From assembly GCA_031763025.1 (NCBI GenBank), contig JASSKH010000032.1, forward strand, positions 2,745,001-2,809,000: 64,000 nucleotides of DNA, in the 5' to 3' direction. Made by a program: the position numbers and the translations under genes. Origin of the DNA: Macrocystis pyrifera (lineage: Eukaryota > Sar > Phaeophyceae > Laminariales > Laminariaceae). The notes under the pieces are model-generated. The model was given only the letters and a program-made list of their open reading frames with translations, was not told the origin of the DNA and did not search any database. Below, one piece after another: positions 46,134-56,604 of this stretch; position 1 is the stretch's first letter, and each line of letters opens with the position of its first letter.

Positions 46134-46580
46134 ATTTTGTATTTTTGGGAACATTCCTTGGTCTCCTCTCAGCGGTACCCTTCAACGTTCGCTGTATACA
46201 ACGAGCACTACCGCTGCGCGGAACATTTCATGAAGTCAAGGAAGGCCAAACGTTGCGGCGATACAGCAGATTGCCGGAATATCATGTCTTCTTCGACTCT
46301 CGCACAACGAAAAAACCCCGGTCGCTCCGTCTCCATTCAAACGGTTTAGAAACAACCCGGTTACGGCATCGTTTTCAACGGTAACCTCGCCAAGTTCTCG
46401 GTCCCTCCCTTGCTTCAACAACTGGTAGACACCGACAACAAGTTTCTCGACTGAGACAGCCCTGACCATCTCGTCTGTTCAGGGCCGACGATGTAAGAGC
46501 CGTGCGACTCCACCACTGGCCGGGAGTTAAACGTTTATGCCACATCCCGATGAAGGTCCGCCGCCAGCTTGACCACCCCC
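45765..46580 (+). pseudogene. NADAR (YbiA/DUF1768-like) N-glycosidase domain within the gypsy element
   Basis: The frame 45765-46349 (194 codons) ends with the domain. Residues 124-130 are ILYFWEH, then SSQRYPSTFAV (134-144), Y149, and CAEHFMKSRKA (151-161), with G165-D166. This is the NADAR signature: an F-W/Y-x-x start, SQ/SN-x-Y/F-P-S-x-F, and A-E-H-x-M-x-x-x-K-A-x-x-x-x-D. E153 and K160 are the conserved pair. After a stop at 46347-46349 the same frame continues GYGIVFNGNLAKF, then PPLLQQLV with TDNKFLD. Following a frameshift, DDVRAVRLHHWPG and IPMKVRRQL match the usual W-x-G-x-N-x-L-G-x-x-L-M-x-V-R-x-x-L ending. NADAR enzymes cleave N-glycosidic bonds in NAD-derived conjugates, including ADP-ribosylated guanine. 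The protease follows about 290 bases downstream. This copy is dead; the family call is from motif order. Confidence 0.75.
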
Positions 46581-46864
46581 CTCCACCCCGCCCCTCCTCC
46601 GCGCGTTTCGGGTGTCACCGTCTGTCAAGGGGATTCACAAGATAAATGCAACCGTTATTGCGCTTAGCGAGACCGCTATCCTGGACCAATTGCCGCCCTC
46701 CTTCGTCTAGGAAGCAACTCCTCCGCACACTTTGATTTCTGCCATTTCGGCCGGAGAAATCTTTTCCCCTACCCCTCTCCCGCTAATTGACAAACACGGA
46801 CCGGGTCTTTCGAGTATAGCTACCGTCGACGACGCCTCTTTCACGACCAGGATTAAAATGCACA

Positions 46865-47077
46865 GTGGACCCTCCCTCATCTAACAGCTACGGCATGATA
46901 GCCCTCCTGGACACCGGCTCCCCCAAGACCTTCATCTCCGCTGAAGCCTGGGCACGCAGGAAGCGTAGTAACGCCGCGTCGGACATCTGTGGACGACTCG
47001 CTCCCTCTCGCTCCTGGACAGGTTCCGGCAAATCCTCTCCCCTCCTCACTTCAACGCCCGTACGACCCAGCATCTAG
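46865..47077 (+). pseudogene. Gypsy aspartic protease
   Basis: The frame reads YGMIALLDTGSPKTFISAEA, with D-T-G as the active-site motif in A-L-L-D-T-G-S-P-x-T-F-I. This form, with SP(K/Q)TFI after the catalytic triad, is typical of gypsy-type proteases. A frameshift near 46985-47000 moves reading to 46989-47624, where NVHTIAPATTLSFVSVNLVR and related strands probably complete the protease-RT linker. It releases mature gag and pol proteins. Confidence 0.75.
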
Positions 47078-47821
47078 TTCTTCTACGACAATAGTCCCTC
47101 TGCCGAACATGCTGTATGGCCGTGAATTGTGCCACATGGGACTATGCAACGCCCAATGTTTCTGGAACGCGAGAGCTGGATGCGGTTCGAGCAACGCACG
47201 TACATCCCCGTGCTCGGTGTTCCCTCCCAACCGGCCTTTGGCGAGCTTTCCCTTCATCACCCCTAACACGGTTGGTCCCTGCACCTTGATCCACGCCAAC
47301 TGTTTTTCTCTTGAGCCTTTGCGCCTCGAGTTTAGCAACGTTCACACAATCGCCCCTGCGACTACGCTGTCCTTCGTCTCGGTAAATTTAGTGCGTTCTC
47401 CCGATATCCTGGCGCCTACCTGCTATTACCTCGTTGACATGCTTTCCCGCGACTGCCTTTCCTCCGAAACCAATTCTTCGTTAACAACGGCTTCAACAGT
47501 ATCTCGTGCTCAGGATTCACAGAGCTTGAACCAGACGACCTTCGGGGGCGTAATCTTTTCCCCACATACCAAATTCCGATCTCAGCACTGCAAGGTCTCC
47601 CCACGACGTCACCCCCAGTCCTAGCTGTTGCTGACGTACACGCCCTGCGCGACGTTACCACCTTACACGACGACAGACTCCCTCTTGCTGGTCCCCCCAA
47701 CACTCCTTGCCCCAAACTCCTGGAACGCCTAACTGCCGACCAACGGACAAGCTCTCCCCTCCTCTGGGACCTGCTTCTGCTACACCTCCACAGCGTCTCG
47801 TTCGACCTCCGCGGTTCGAGT
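47078..47821 (+). pseudogene. Gypsy protease-RT linker, decayed
   Basis: The plus-strand frame 46989-47624 covers most of this stretch and includes a hydrophobic region (47300-47440) that could be the end of the protease fold. After 47625 reading continues in other frames toward the RT start. No separate domain is seen. Confidence 0.4.
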
Positions 47822-48730
47822 TTGTCCCCATCAGTCACCACAGCCCTGAGAAATGTCATTTTAGAATTCCCCGATGTTTTCTCCACCTTCAAGACCGACT
47901 TTATCTCGTGCCCCATTATTTTCCTTGCTATAGTTTCAACCCCCCAGGTAGCGGCCCCGTCTTGGCCTTACCCCATCAACGCTATTCTTGCCAAGACAGC
48001 CGATGCTGTTCTTGACCAATGCTTGGCTTCCGACACCATTCCGCACTCTTCTCCTCCATGCGCCAGTCCTATGGTCGCCATTCCCATGAAATACCGCAAG
48101 GGTCGGACAACCGTAAACCTCAAAAGTCTTAACGCCATCAGCTCCCTGAACGAACTGCGCGTCCACAGTGTCGACGAGGTCCTCGGCTATCAAGACAAAG
48201 GTCGTATATTTCCCCCGTTCGAACCTGTGTCTTCGTTCCAACAAATCGCTATCGACAACGACACCATACTCCCGACCGCCTTCTGCACACCCACCTGACC
48301 ATTCCATGGCTCGTCATGCCTTACAGCAGCAGTGCCGTTCCTGGCTGGTGTGTCAAGGTGATCAACAAGGTCATCAAGGCCCTTGACCGCGTAGCAGCCA
48401 ATCTCGACGACGTCATAAACATAGATCTCCACCCCGCGATCCACGTCGCCAATATCCACTCGTGTTTTGAACGCCTTCAATAACAAACCTCACAATTTCC
48501 CGTTCCAACGCGGTGCTTGGCGCTACGGGCGCCTTTTTGAGACAAATCATCTCTTCCTCCGGCGTTCGTTGTAATGCCAACAACTTTGCCGCCCTAACCG
48601 GAGCATTCATGCCTCCTTACACTAGGAAACGCCTCTCACTTGTCGCAGGCATCAGGTACTACCGTCAATTCCTGAAGAACCGTTCCACATTCGCCCCAAA
48701 TTCACTCTTTTCGGACAAAAAAGTTGACTT
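47822..48730 (+). pseudogene. Gypsy reverse transcriptase, frame-shifted, catalytic box altered
   Basis: The N-terminal part (47822-48298) contains SPPCASPMVAIPMKYRKGRT and TTVNLKSLNAIS, the fingers region of gypsy RTs. IPP...SSFQQIAIDND follows. After a stop the next frame gives IPWLVMPYSSSAVPGW, VKVINKVIKAL, then ANLDDVINID at about 48397-48426. The LDDV motif corresponds to the Y-x-D-D catalytic box with its Tyr replaced by Asn. Later fragments are IISSSGVRCNANNFAALTGA and SLVAGIRYYRQFLKN (thumb). Copies element RNA into DNA; this copy is inactive. Confidence 0.8.
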
Positions 48731-48733
48731 CGT

Positions 48734-49621
48734 TTGACCTCGGAAATGGAAACCATGATTCGCCAGATCCTCCACGAACTCGCTGACCTCCAGATCTTCG
48801 TCTACCTGGACTGCGACGCCGTCGCCGACAACTCCCGCCCTTTTCCCCTCTACGGCGACGCCAGCATCCACAGTTTAGGCGCGACTCTTGAACAACAACA
48901 ACCAAACGGTTCCGTCTGCCCCGTTGTCTTTGTCAGTGGCACCACTCTCGACAACAAACGGTCCTTGACTCCCCTCGATCTCGAAGCCGGAAGCATCGTT
49001 TGGACCATTATAGAATGCCTCTGCGGCCACCTCTGGTCCACCAAGTTCCACATATACTCTAATCACAAGGCGCTCCAATGCATCACTAAAGTCGGCGAGT
49101 TTAACGCTCGAGTCCAACGTTGGCTGGAGTTCTTCTCCCCCTACTCCTACGCCCTGGAGTACCGAATAGGCTCGGCTATTGCCAATGCCGACTTCTTTTC
49201 TCGACTACCACAAGGAGCCACCGACTTGACCGTACCGGACGCAATCGCCTCACTAGTCCCGACTCCGTCGGCGTCTGCCGTATCAAAGTCTGCGATTTCA
49301 CTCCGATTGACCATTTTACACCAGGCATCGATTTCGGTGGGCTCGTCCCCCCTTCGTCCGTTCCCTTCGACACCATTCCACCACTCTCGTGCCCCGACAA
49401 ATATTATTTCGACTTCCGCCGCCACAAACCACGTATGGACAACTCGAACTTGGTTCAAGACACCGCCTCTGGATCGTCTCACAGCCTTCCCACCGGCCCC
49501 GGTTTTGCTTAAGATACCAACGCTGGATTTCCTTGCAGCCTTTCTCCGGACCCCCGTTTTGCTCATGATATTAGCGCCGGATCGCCCCGCCGCCTTCCCG
49601 CCCGTCCCTCCCCTTTATTAA
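48734..49621 (+). pseudogene. Gypsy RNase H domain plus C-terminal tail (295-codon open frame)
   Basis: The longest intact stretch of the relic. It begins in the RT connection (ETMIRQILHELADLQIFVYL) and carries the RNase H motif FPLYGDASIHSLGATLEQ with catalytic Asp. LEAGSIVWTIIECLCGHLWS follows, then FHIYSNHKALQCI, where family members have S-D-H, so one catalytic Asp is Asn here. IANADFFSRLP retains the last Asp. The remaining ~130 residues are Ser/Pro/Thr/Leu-rich without a domain. RNase H degrades the RNA strand during cDNA synthesis. Confidence 0.85.
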
Positions 49622-50320
49622 GAACCCACCATCAGAACGCCCCGCAGCTGGGTTGCCGGCTTGATCAATGTTCAATACCCATTGTCGACTCGCTTCGCAG
49701 CGCCTCGGTCGGTCACCTTGTTATCCTTAACCCCATCGCTTAATCACCTCCCAGCTCCGAACGAGCCACGGTGGCCGTTGGTGCTCCTGGTGTGGTGGCT
49801 TCAAGGCCACCCTTCGTGTCTCCATCGCGTCTAAATTCGGCCATTCCACGTTATTCGTCGGGCCTAACTCCTCGGACCCATCAGCGCTGCCGCTGGACCT
49901 TCCTGTACTCCTACGGACTACAGATTTACGGCCAAACGTCAGCTACGGCAGCTTCAAGACCGCAACTATTTCACCGCCGCTCGCCTACCGTTACACCCAG
50001 GCTAGTGATCCAGCGACCTGGTACACCACACCGTAGTCCTGCTCAAGACTCGCCCTTGTCAGCGACCCCAGCCAGCGCAGCTCCACCAGTGTGCCTGACA
50101 CCACCGCAGACCACCACTCAAGGGTCTTCTGCTCCGCCCCATTCTACTCAAGCACCCCGACTGCTAGAACATGTTTTCCGGCCGGATGACGACCCACACC
50201 TTTGTTCCCGTGTTGAGCGTTACACCTACACCAATTAGTGTCGCGAACAACCAACTGGTATCACGAACAACGCAACGAAAATCTCTTCTTCCTTACCTTC
50301 CGCTTTCACTCTTTGGGGTC
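49622..50320 (+). pseudogene. Gypsy linker between RNase H and integrase, no domain seen
   Basis: The frame 49771-50238 is Pro/Ser/Thr-rich (repeated PPQTTTQGSS-type composition). It probably represents the variable linker of the polyprotein. No recognisable motif. Confidence 0.35.
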
Positions 50321-51175
50321 ACTCATAACACCACCGAATGACCTCTTGGACTACATCCCTTCGACCCGTCGCCTACGTCTCTAGCATGTTCTTGGCCTCA
50401 TCGCGAAAGGTCATCCCCATACAACTGATAACGACACCTTTCTTCTCGTTCCCCAGCCGCACATGACTTCCTCGGGTCAAGCCCATATGGGTTACACCGC
50501 AGCCCCTGACAGAACCGACTCGCATCTATGTACCAATGCTGATGCGACCGTTGGTCTTACACACCTGCCTTTCCACCACCTCTTGCCACTTGAGTGTTGC
50601 GCAGACACTCAGCGCGCTTATGCGCTCCTGCTTGCGTAGACATCTCCACCCGTTGGTAGCCCCGCCGCTGCCTCAAGTGCCAGGGACGCGAGACTTTGCG
50701 ACGTACAATTCGCTCAGCCACCCTCTCCTTGTCGCTACCCAATGGTGCCGATGATTTCCTCAGCGCCGAATAATTCGGACCCTCATCATCATGCCTCGGG
50801 GCAACGCCTGCATCTGTATTTTCATCGACAGTTTCGGGCGCCACGCAGACAAGTACGCCACTACCGAAGCTGAGCTCACCACATCCAACCCGGCCGACAC
50901 CCTCGTCGATCGCTACATCCCACCCTGGGGATGCTCCGTTACCCTCATTTCCAACAACGGTCTTCAATTCTGCGCCAAATTCTCTCGCGCCGTCTACGAG
51001 CGCCTCGGCATCAACAAAGTCACGACGAGCTCCAACCTGTCCTGCACCAACGACGGCGTTGAACGCGTCAACTACACCATGACCTTGACTCGAACTACGA
51101 AACGATTAGACCATACATCTTCCTCACGTCGAACGCGACTCCGTCAGCGCCGCCAGCGGTCTGGCCCGCGATGAC
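50320..51175 (+). pseudogene. Gypsy integrase, catalytic D replaced by N
   Basis: The core is best seen at 50791-51174: CICIFIDSFGRHADKY (first Asp), then SNNGLQFCAKFSRAVYERLG, where families have S-D-N-G, so the second catalytic Asp is Asn. NDGVERVNYTMT carries the Glu of the D-D-E triad. Upstream, 50320-50700 has Cys and His residues in mixed frames (HLPFHHLLPLECCADT) that may be the HHCC zinc-binding domain. The enzyme joins cDNA to host DNA. Confidence 0.75.
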
Positions 51176-52379
51176 GTACACGTGGGCCGCCTGCCTCGCC
51201 TTCCCCTCGATGTGTTCGACCTTCCTAGCGTTGGCGGACATCAAAGCCTCAGCCGGCACAGCTCATCTAAATCGACGTTGCCCCGCCAACAACCCGCCAA
51301 CAGCGCGACAACCGCGCCGTCTGGCAACTTCACACTGTATACGTTTCGCGTCCCGGCCGTCGCAACACCCCCATCATGGACGCTCTCTGCCTTTCCCTTT
51401 TGTTCTTTGTCAAGGGTTGGGCATTGATCTACAACACCGTTGCCACTATTAGCCGAGGCGTCAACAAACGTACCTACGTCACCATTCTCAAGACCAAACT
51501 CTCCTTCGACATGATCGGCCTGTTCCAGATATTCGCCGTGGGCTCAGCTCCGGCCTCTGTCATTCTTCATGGACGCCCCCTTCACGACAAGCTCCTGTAT
51601 TTCGACCTTCCCTCCGGAATGACATGCCGGGCGCGACTGCCAACATTGCGTCTCCGTTCTCCAGTACAAGTCTTGTCGGAACCCCGATGACATCCACGAT
51701 CTCCCACAATACTCACCGGCCGTCCTGACCAAGTACGTTCTCAGCTCCTTCTCTACCAAGTCCCCGCCCTTCCACGTCACCGTGGACGACATCTCTCTAC
51801 CGCCGAACGCCTCGAGGTCGACCAGATCTCGGGACACCAACTGGTTTGCAGCCGGCGAGGCGTTCTCACCGTGATGTACGAATCATGCTGGGCCGGAGTC
51901 TTCTGCTCTTCTCGGGAACACGAACGATGCCTACGGCACCACCGACCCCATATCCTCCGCTATTGGTCGAGCACCTCTTCACAGCACCTCTCGCCAAACC
52001 ATTTTTACCGCCAGGTGCGCATCGTGGCCGCCCACCGAGAACTATCGCTGGCCCGTGGTGAATTCTTCCTCGCTTCCGGGTACAGCCTCGTCCTGCGCAC
52101 CCTCTAGCTCCACCGCTTCAGCTCTTCAACTCTCCCCGTCGGGGCACACCTCTGGTACAAGACCCGCGATGGTTTCCGGTGGATGGGCAAGTCATCTCCC
52201 GCGCCTCGACTCGTTAACTCCTCCGCTGATATCTACATCGTCCGCTTCCTCGACAACTCGGGTTCGATCAAGATTAACTTCGTTCCGTCCCTGCACACCA
52301 CTTCACTGAGCGCTATCCGAGGATATTGGTGTCTTCAGCGTCATCAGGCCGCAGGCTTAGCACGAGGTGTGCTCCGAAA

Positions 52380-52415
<36 letters not shown>

Positions 52416-52437
52416 ACTCCTCCGCTCGAACACTTAA
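51176..52437 (+). pseudogene. Gypsy integrase C-terminal region and element 3' end
   Basis: Plus-strand frames 51376-51690, 51846-52061 and 52055-52437 include residues such as RPLHDKLLYFDLPSGMTCRA and, at 52183 onward, MGKSSPAPRLVNSS, then VRFLDNSGSIKINF and GYWCLQRHQAAGLARGVLRN. The K-x-P...Y-x-V-R-F-L-D-x-x-G strand pattern resembles the small beta-barrel (SH3- or chromo-like) at the end of integrases, but I cannot claim a chromodomain. The frame runs into a C31 tract (52382-52412), and recognisable coding ends at about 52437. Confidence 0.5.
52382..52412. repeat. C31 homopolymer
   Basis: Thirty-one consecutive C residues near the 3' end of the gypsy relic. It lies where an LTR element would have a polypurine tract (read on the opposite strand it is G31). 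Length may be uncertain because such runs are hard to sequence. Confidence 0.9.
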
Positions 52438-52439
52438 GT

Positions 52440-54790
52440 ATAGCTGATGGTTGGTGGATGCGTGCGATTGGCGTACACTAGGTTTGGGACCAGTGCATTC
52501 GCAGCCTTTGACACGGTTTCGCTTTGCGTGTTCATTCCACTACTGCCTGACGTTTCGCTACGGCGCAACTTGCAACAAAACATGTTAATGTACTCCTAGG
52601 GTCTGCCTTTATTTGTACCTCCTTCTGCCTTTTGGTCGGGGCGGTCTTTCGGTCGTCCTTTCATTATTTCTTTATGCCTTTATTTCATGTTGTTTTCGTT
52701 CCTGTCCTTGGTATTTCCATTGGCGTCTTATTTTGCCCGGCTGTTCCCGACTTCCTGATATACTTGCGCCTTGAATGGTCATGGCTAATAGCATCTGGCC
52801 CACTGTTACCGACCTCTCCTTGGTGTTTCTAGTTTCGTATTGTACAACGTAGAACATCTCTTCGGGTATTCGACTTTCGTTTCTTTTGTTGTTGTTTTTT
52901 AGCATCAGTACATACCATCCAGCATGTCCGGCAATACAAAGGTCTACCCCCTGCCAGAGGCATTACTGACGAGTTGCAGGTGAGTATATTAATCTCAATT
53001 GGTTGTCATTCGTTTTCAATCGCAGTTTCTTCGACCCAGACTCTTCCGAGTTGTTCATGTATCTAGCAGCCATCCCTTTGTCGTCATGTGATCTTCATTC
53101 ACGACTATTCAGGGTGGGCTAGTGTCATAGGCTACCGTGGTCTATGATGAACAGGCCAATCCCACATCTCTAGTTCCGTTGGCTAGTATTCCTTTTTGTT
53201 GGATCTAGCTTCTTTACTGTCTGCATAAAATATCTGTATTTGTAATACCGGCACGCAGGCTGATATTCCGTGCAGGAGGATCGTACTCATTGTACCGCCT
53301 GAAATATGTTATTTGTATCATCAACACTAATACGCAGGTTACTATTCCAAGTAGCTTGAAGATACGCGGATGTACGCACGTGGTATTTTCATGCTTCAGA
53401 TTTCACGGGGTGTTTGTATGATTGAACTTGGGGATGACGCACGCATCTCCGTCAGTAGATTATCGCCAGATAAAGGCAGAGGGTACTTCTGGCTTGAAGC
53501 CAACTGCCCCACCCCCCCTCTCGCACTCGTTTTACTTGCCTCCTCGAGCAAGCTTCGGACCGATAAAAAAAAGAACATCAAAACGAACTGTCTCTTACTT
53601 TAGCCAAGTATAGACACCTATGTTGCACGTCTTTTGATGATCATCACCACCCGGCACTCTTGCCGTTCTCCGCATCGCAACTTTTCCTTCACTCTTTTCT
53701 GATCTTGTTGACGATTTGTTTGTTTGCCCCCCTTGGTCCGTCTGTCTGTGTCCTCTTTGTGTCTGTATTGTCGTCGTGACCCACGAGCTGGACATAGGAC
53801 TGATCGTTTTTTCTTGTTTGTAGCTCTGTGTTTCCAGCCTCTTCTTGTCTGCCCGCCTCCCGTCTGGCGTTCTCGTGAGGCCCTTACGTTGGTCCTTCAG
53901 CTGTACATATCACGGGACTGATCGTACCAGCAAACAACAGCGATCATGTCCACGGGACTCGGCCTGAATTTTTCGTTCTTCGGTTTTTCTGATATGGTTG
54001 GCGTTTTTTTTAGCCGCCTTTCGTCCATCCGTCTGCCCTTTTTTGTCTGTGGTGTTGTCCTCAACTCACGTGTGGACCTAAGACTGTTTTTTTTTTTATT
54101 TTTTGGCTCAATGTTTCTAACCTCTTAATGTCTTCTTGCCTTCCGTCTGGACTTCTGGCCTTCTTGTGACGCACTTTCTAAAATTGATCTTTTGGCTTGC
54201 CATAAGTTGGGACTGATCGCACCATACTCGTAGAACCAATGCTACCTACTGTTGTCCTCGGGACTCGGCCCGTGGCCTGAGTACATTTTTGGTTCGTTTT
54301 TTCTTGTTACTATTTTTCACCCTTCTTTTTGAAATATTTCTTTCTTTCTTTCTTTCTTTTTTGTTTTTCACCCATCATTGCGTTGTTCTTTCGTTTTTTT
54401 TCCTCTTTTTTGGTATACATATATCAAGAGCATCACGTTGGGTATGTTCCTTGTCTTATTCGGTTGAAAGGAATACCGAATGGTATTCCACAACTCGTTG
54501 ATGGTATCGTTACCCGGATTTACTTGTGCTGCCGTGCGCACTACTGATAGTTCGTCCTCTGTTTTGTCCCATCGATATGTATTTTTGTCACTGTCTGTTT
54601 TTCTTTTTCGGGCTGCACTTCAAGATATAGAAACTAACAATATGCGATCATCATCATCATGATCGTCATCGGTGAACAGTACGGGATTTCTGCCGTGCGA
54701 GTTGTCGTTGCCAGGTGTTTTGTCGCGAGGTGTGAGACTGTTCGCGATACTTGGGCAGGCGATATACATAATATAACTGGTAGGAGTTCT
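52440..54790. other. No gene seen; T-rich, with a ~300-bp tandem duplication and a (TTTC)n run
   Basis: 53725-53985 and 54025-54305 are diverged copies: GTCCGTCTGTCTG, CTAGGACTGATCG-like, CCAGCCTCTTCTTGTCTGCC / CTAACCTCTTAATGTCTTC, GGGACTGATCGTACCA / GGGACTGATCGCACCA, CGGGACTCGGCC. A TTTC microsatellite is at 54337-54358. The plus strand is strongly T-rich, producing hydrophobic open frames. Confidence 0.6.
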
Positions 54791-54792
54791 CT

Positions 54793-54895
54793 TACGGAGG
54801 GCCATAGAAAATAGCACCTACGGTACACACAAAAACCTATATGTTTACATATTTATGCTGGCATAAAATTGTCCCATTTTCTGTGGTCCCCCGTA
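54793..54895. mobile_element. Miniature inverted-repeat element with TA ends, copy B (103 bp)
   Basis: Bounded by TA. The left arm CGGAGGGCCATAGAAAATAG pairs with the right arm, whose reverse complement is CGGGGGACCACAGAAAATGG. The interior CCTACGGTACACACAAAAAC matches copy A (23457-23557). It has no coding capacity. Confidence 0.8.
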
Positions 54896-54899
54896 ATTT

Positions 54900-56350
54900 C
54901 TTCTTACAGCAAAAAAATGTAAATTGTTTCACGGCCATACATCGATCAATATAACGACTAATTAGACACTGATACGAGCTGAGCCAGCCAACGTGCTGCC
55001 GAAGCGATAGACTGGCCACGCCCCACTCAATCCTACATATTATTTTGGTGCGATTCGTTTAGACGGGGTTGTTTTTTTTTTCGTTCGAGGGGTGTGACCG
55101 ATACAAGTATCCGGAGAAGTATAAACGACCCTACCTTGTCTCACAAGAAGAAAGAAAAAAAGATCGCTTCACCTTGGTCTGCATATATGTGTACGTGTAT
55201 TTGTCAAATTTTCGTACTTTTGCCAACTTTTCTCTTCGCACGAGCACTTTTAGGCAAAACAGCAGTAAGTGCACGGACACGGGAAGCCCTGCCGGACACA
55301 TTGGTCTAGGTCTCGGCGCGATTCGTGCACTCTGAAGCGCGTGGCAGGCGCTCAAAAACAAATATCCGGCGGGAGTGGTTAATACGATTTCCCTGGTTTC
55401 AGTAAGAGGCCCCATGTTGTACGTACGTATCGGTACATGCTCTCTGTTTTCTCCCCCCGACTCTCATGAGCTGTGAGCACACAGCCCATATACCAGGTAC
55501 ACAACAGTCAACATGCACATATGCCATCGTTCCAACGCTGCCGCCCACACGCCGTGCGTGTTCGACACACCCGTATGCGCAGTGTTGCTGTGGTTGCTCG
55601 TGTTTGTCGGAGCCTGCCGTCAACCTTCCATCGTCTGCCATATATATTTTCTTCCGTATGTACCCAGGATGACGTATAATATCCCTATACATTTGTTTTG
55701 GGTTGTTGCACGGAGCACGGACCACCGCCTAGAGAACAATATCCACAGCAGTACACAGAGCGTGCTTACCTCCAGCTTCCTACAGCACCACAACCAACTC
55801 TACTGCCCAGCAGCAGCAGTGGGCACACCTTGCGCGAATGGATGATCGTACTGCGGCTCATTCGTACAGCAGCGTTCGTACAAAACATTCTTGCAGCAGT
55901 ACAGTAGTTTTGATTGACCGATAGATCCTATACGGCCAGGTGAAAGGGGATCAGTACACGTGCGTTCCTCGCGTTGCATTTTACAGCAGTACTGCTGAAT
56001 ATACAGTCGTACCTGTACAAGCTACTCTACTGCTGTAGGAGATCGTGCAAGGTGTTTTAGATTGCGTAAAAAACAACGCATGCCAGTTGTACGAGCACTA
56101 CTGTTCTAGCGTATACGTTTATACTGCGCTGGATAACATTTTCGTTTCCGAGGTTCGACTCGCACCATCCACGTTTTTTTTTTAATTTCATTTTTGTTTT
56201 TTTTTGTACAAGGACTACAACAGCCGTACTACAGGAATAATAATACATTCGTCCACACCTTACTTTTGTGAACGTATAATATGATATAGTACATGTTAGT
56301 TGTGTGTTTTAGCCCAAATTAAAGAGTTCGGGCGCCCTTGCGTGTGGCGT
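54900..56350. other. No gene seen; GTAC- and CAGCAGTAC-rich
   Basis: Short open frames on both strands around 55400-55910 without motifs. CAGCAGTAC words recur at 55880-56030. Confidence 0.4.
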
Positions 56351-56359
56351 GCGTTCATA

Positions 56360-56590
56360 CCTCAACATTTCACAGCTACTCCGAATACTTGGGAGTAAAG
56401 CAAAGTATGTTCGAGAAAATACTGCTGCTATTACCGTAGGTACTTCGTACACTCGCAGTATTTTCGGGTTTAGTACTCGAGATACTGCGAGTACTCGCAG
56501 TATTTTGAGGTTCTGTAGACACCACTACGTATACTTTCTTCGGGCTCGCACTAGTGCGGGGTCGGTGGTCCTCATTGTTTGGCAAATGCG
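56360..56590. repeat. AGTACT-rich dispersed repeat, copy B, left part
   Basis: CTCGCAGTATTTTGAGGTTCTGTAG and TTCTTCGGGCTCGCACTAG-like blocks match 8331-8400 of copy A. The match stops at about 56590, where the ACTTCC/GGAAGT array starts. Confidence 0.65.
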
Positions 56591-56604
56591 TGGAAGCTTT
56601 CACA

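Larger units (their letters stand above)
43849..52437 (+). mobile_element. Ty3/gypsy LTR-retrotransposon relic carrying a NADAR domain
   Basis: Plus-strand order: gag N-terminus and zinc knuckle (43945-44560), NADAR domain (46134-46570), aspartic protease (46865-47077), reverse transcriptase (47822-48730), RNase H (48734-49260), integrase (50320-51170) and an integrase C-terminal region (51500-52437). Protease, RT, RNase H and integrase in this order define Ty3/gypsy. Every domain has frameshifts, stops or lost catalytic residues. A 432-bp terminal-inverted-repeat element is inserted at 44796-45227. Terminal repeats, a primer-binding site and a polypurine tract were not identified, so the limits are those of the recognisable coding sequence. 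A C31 run lies at 52382-52412. Confidence 0.85.

Noticed and set aside
56140-56175. tRNA B-box-like GAGGTTCGACTCGC
   Set aside because: No matching A box at the right distance and the flanks do not fold into a cloverleaf by eye.
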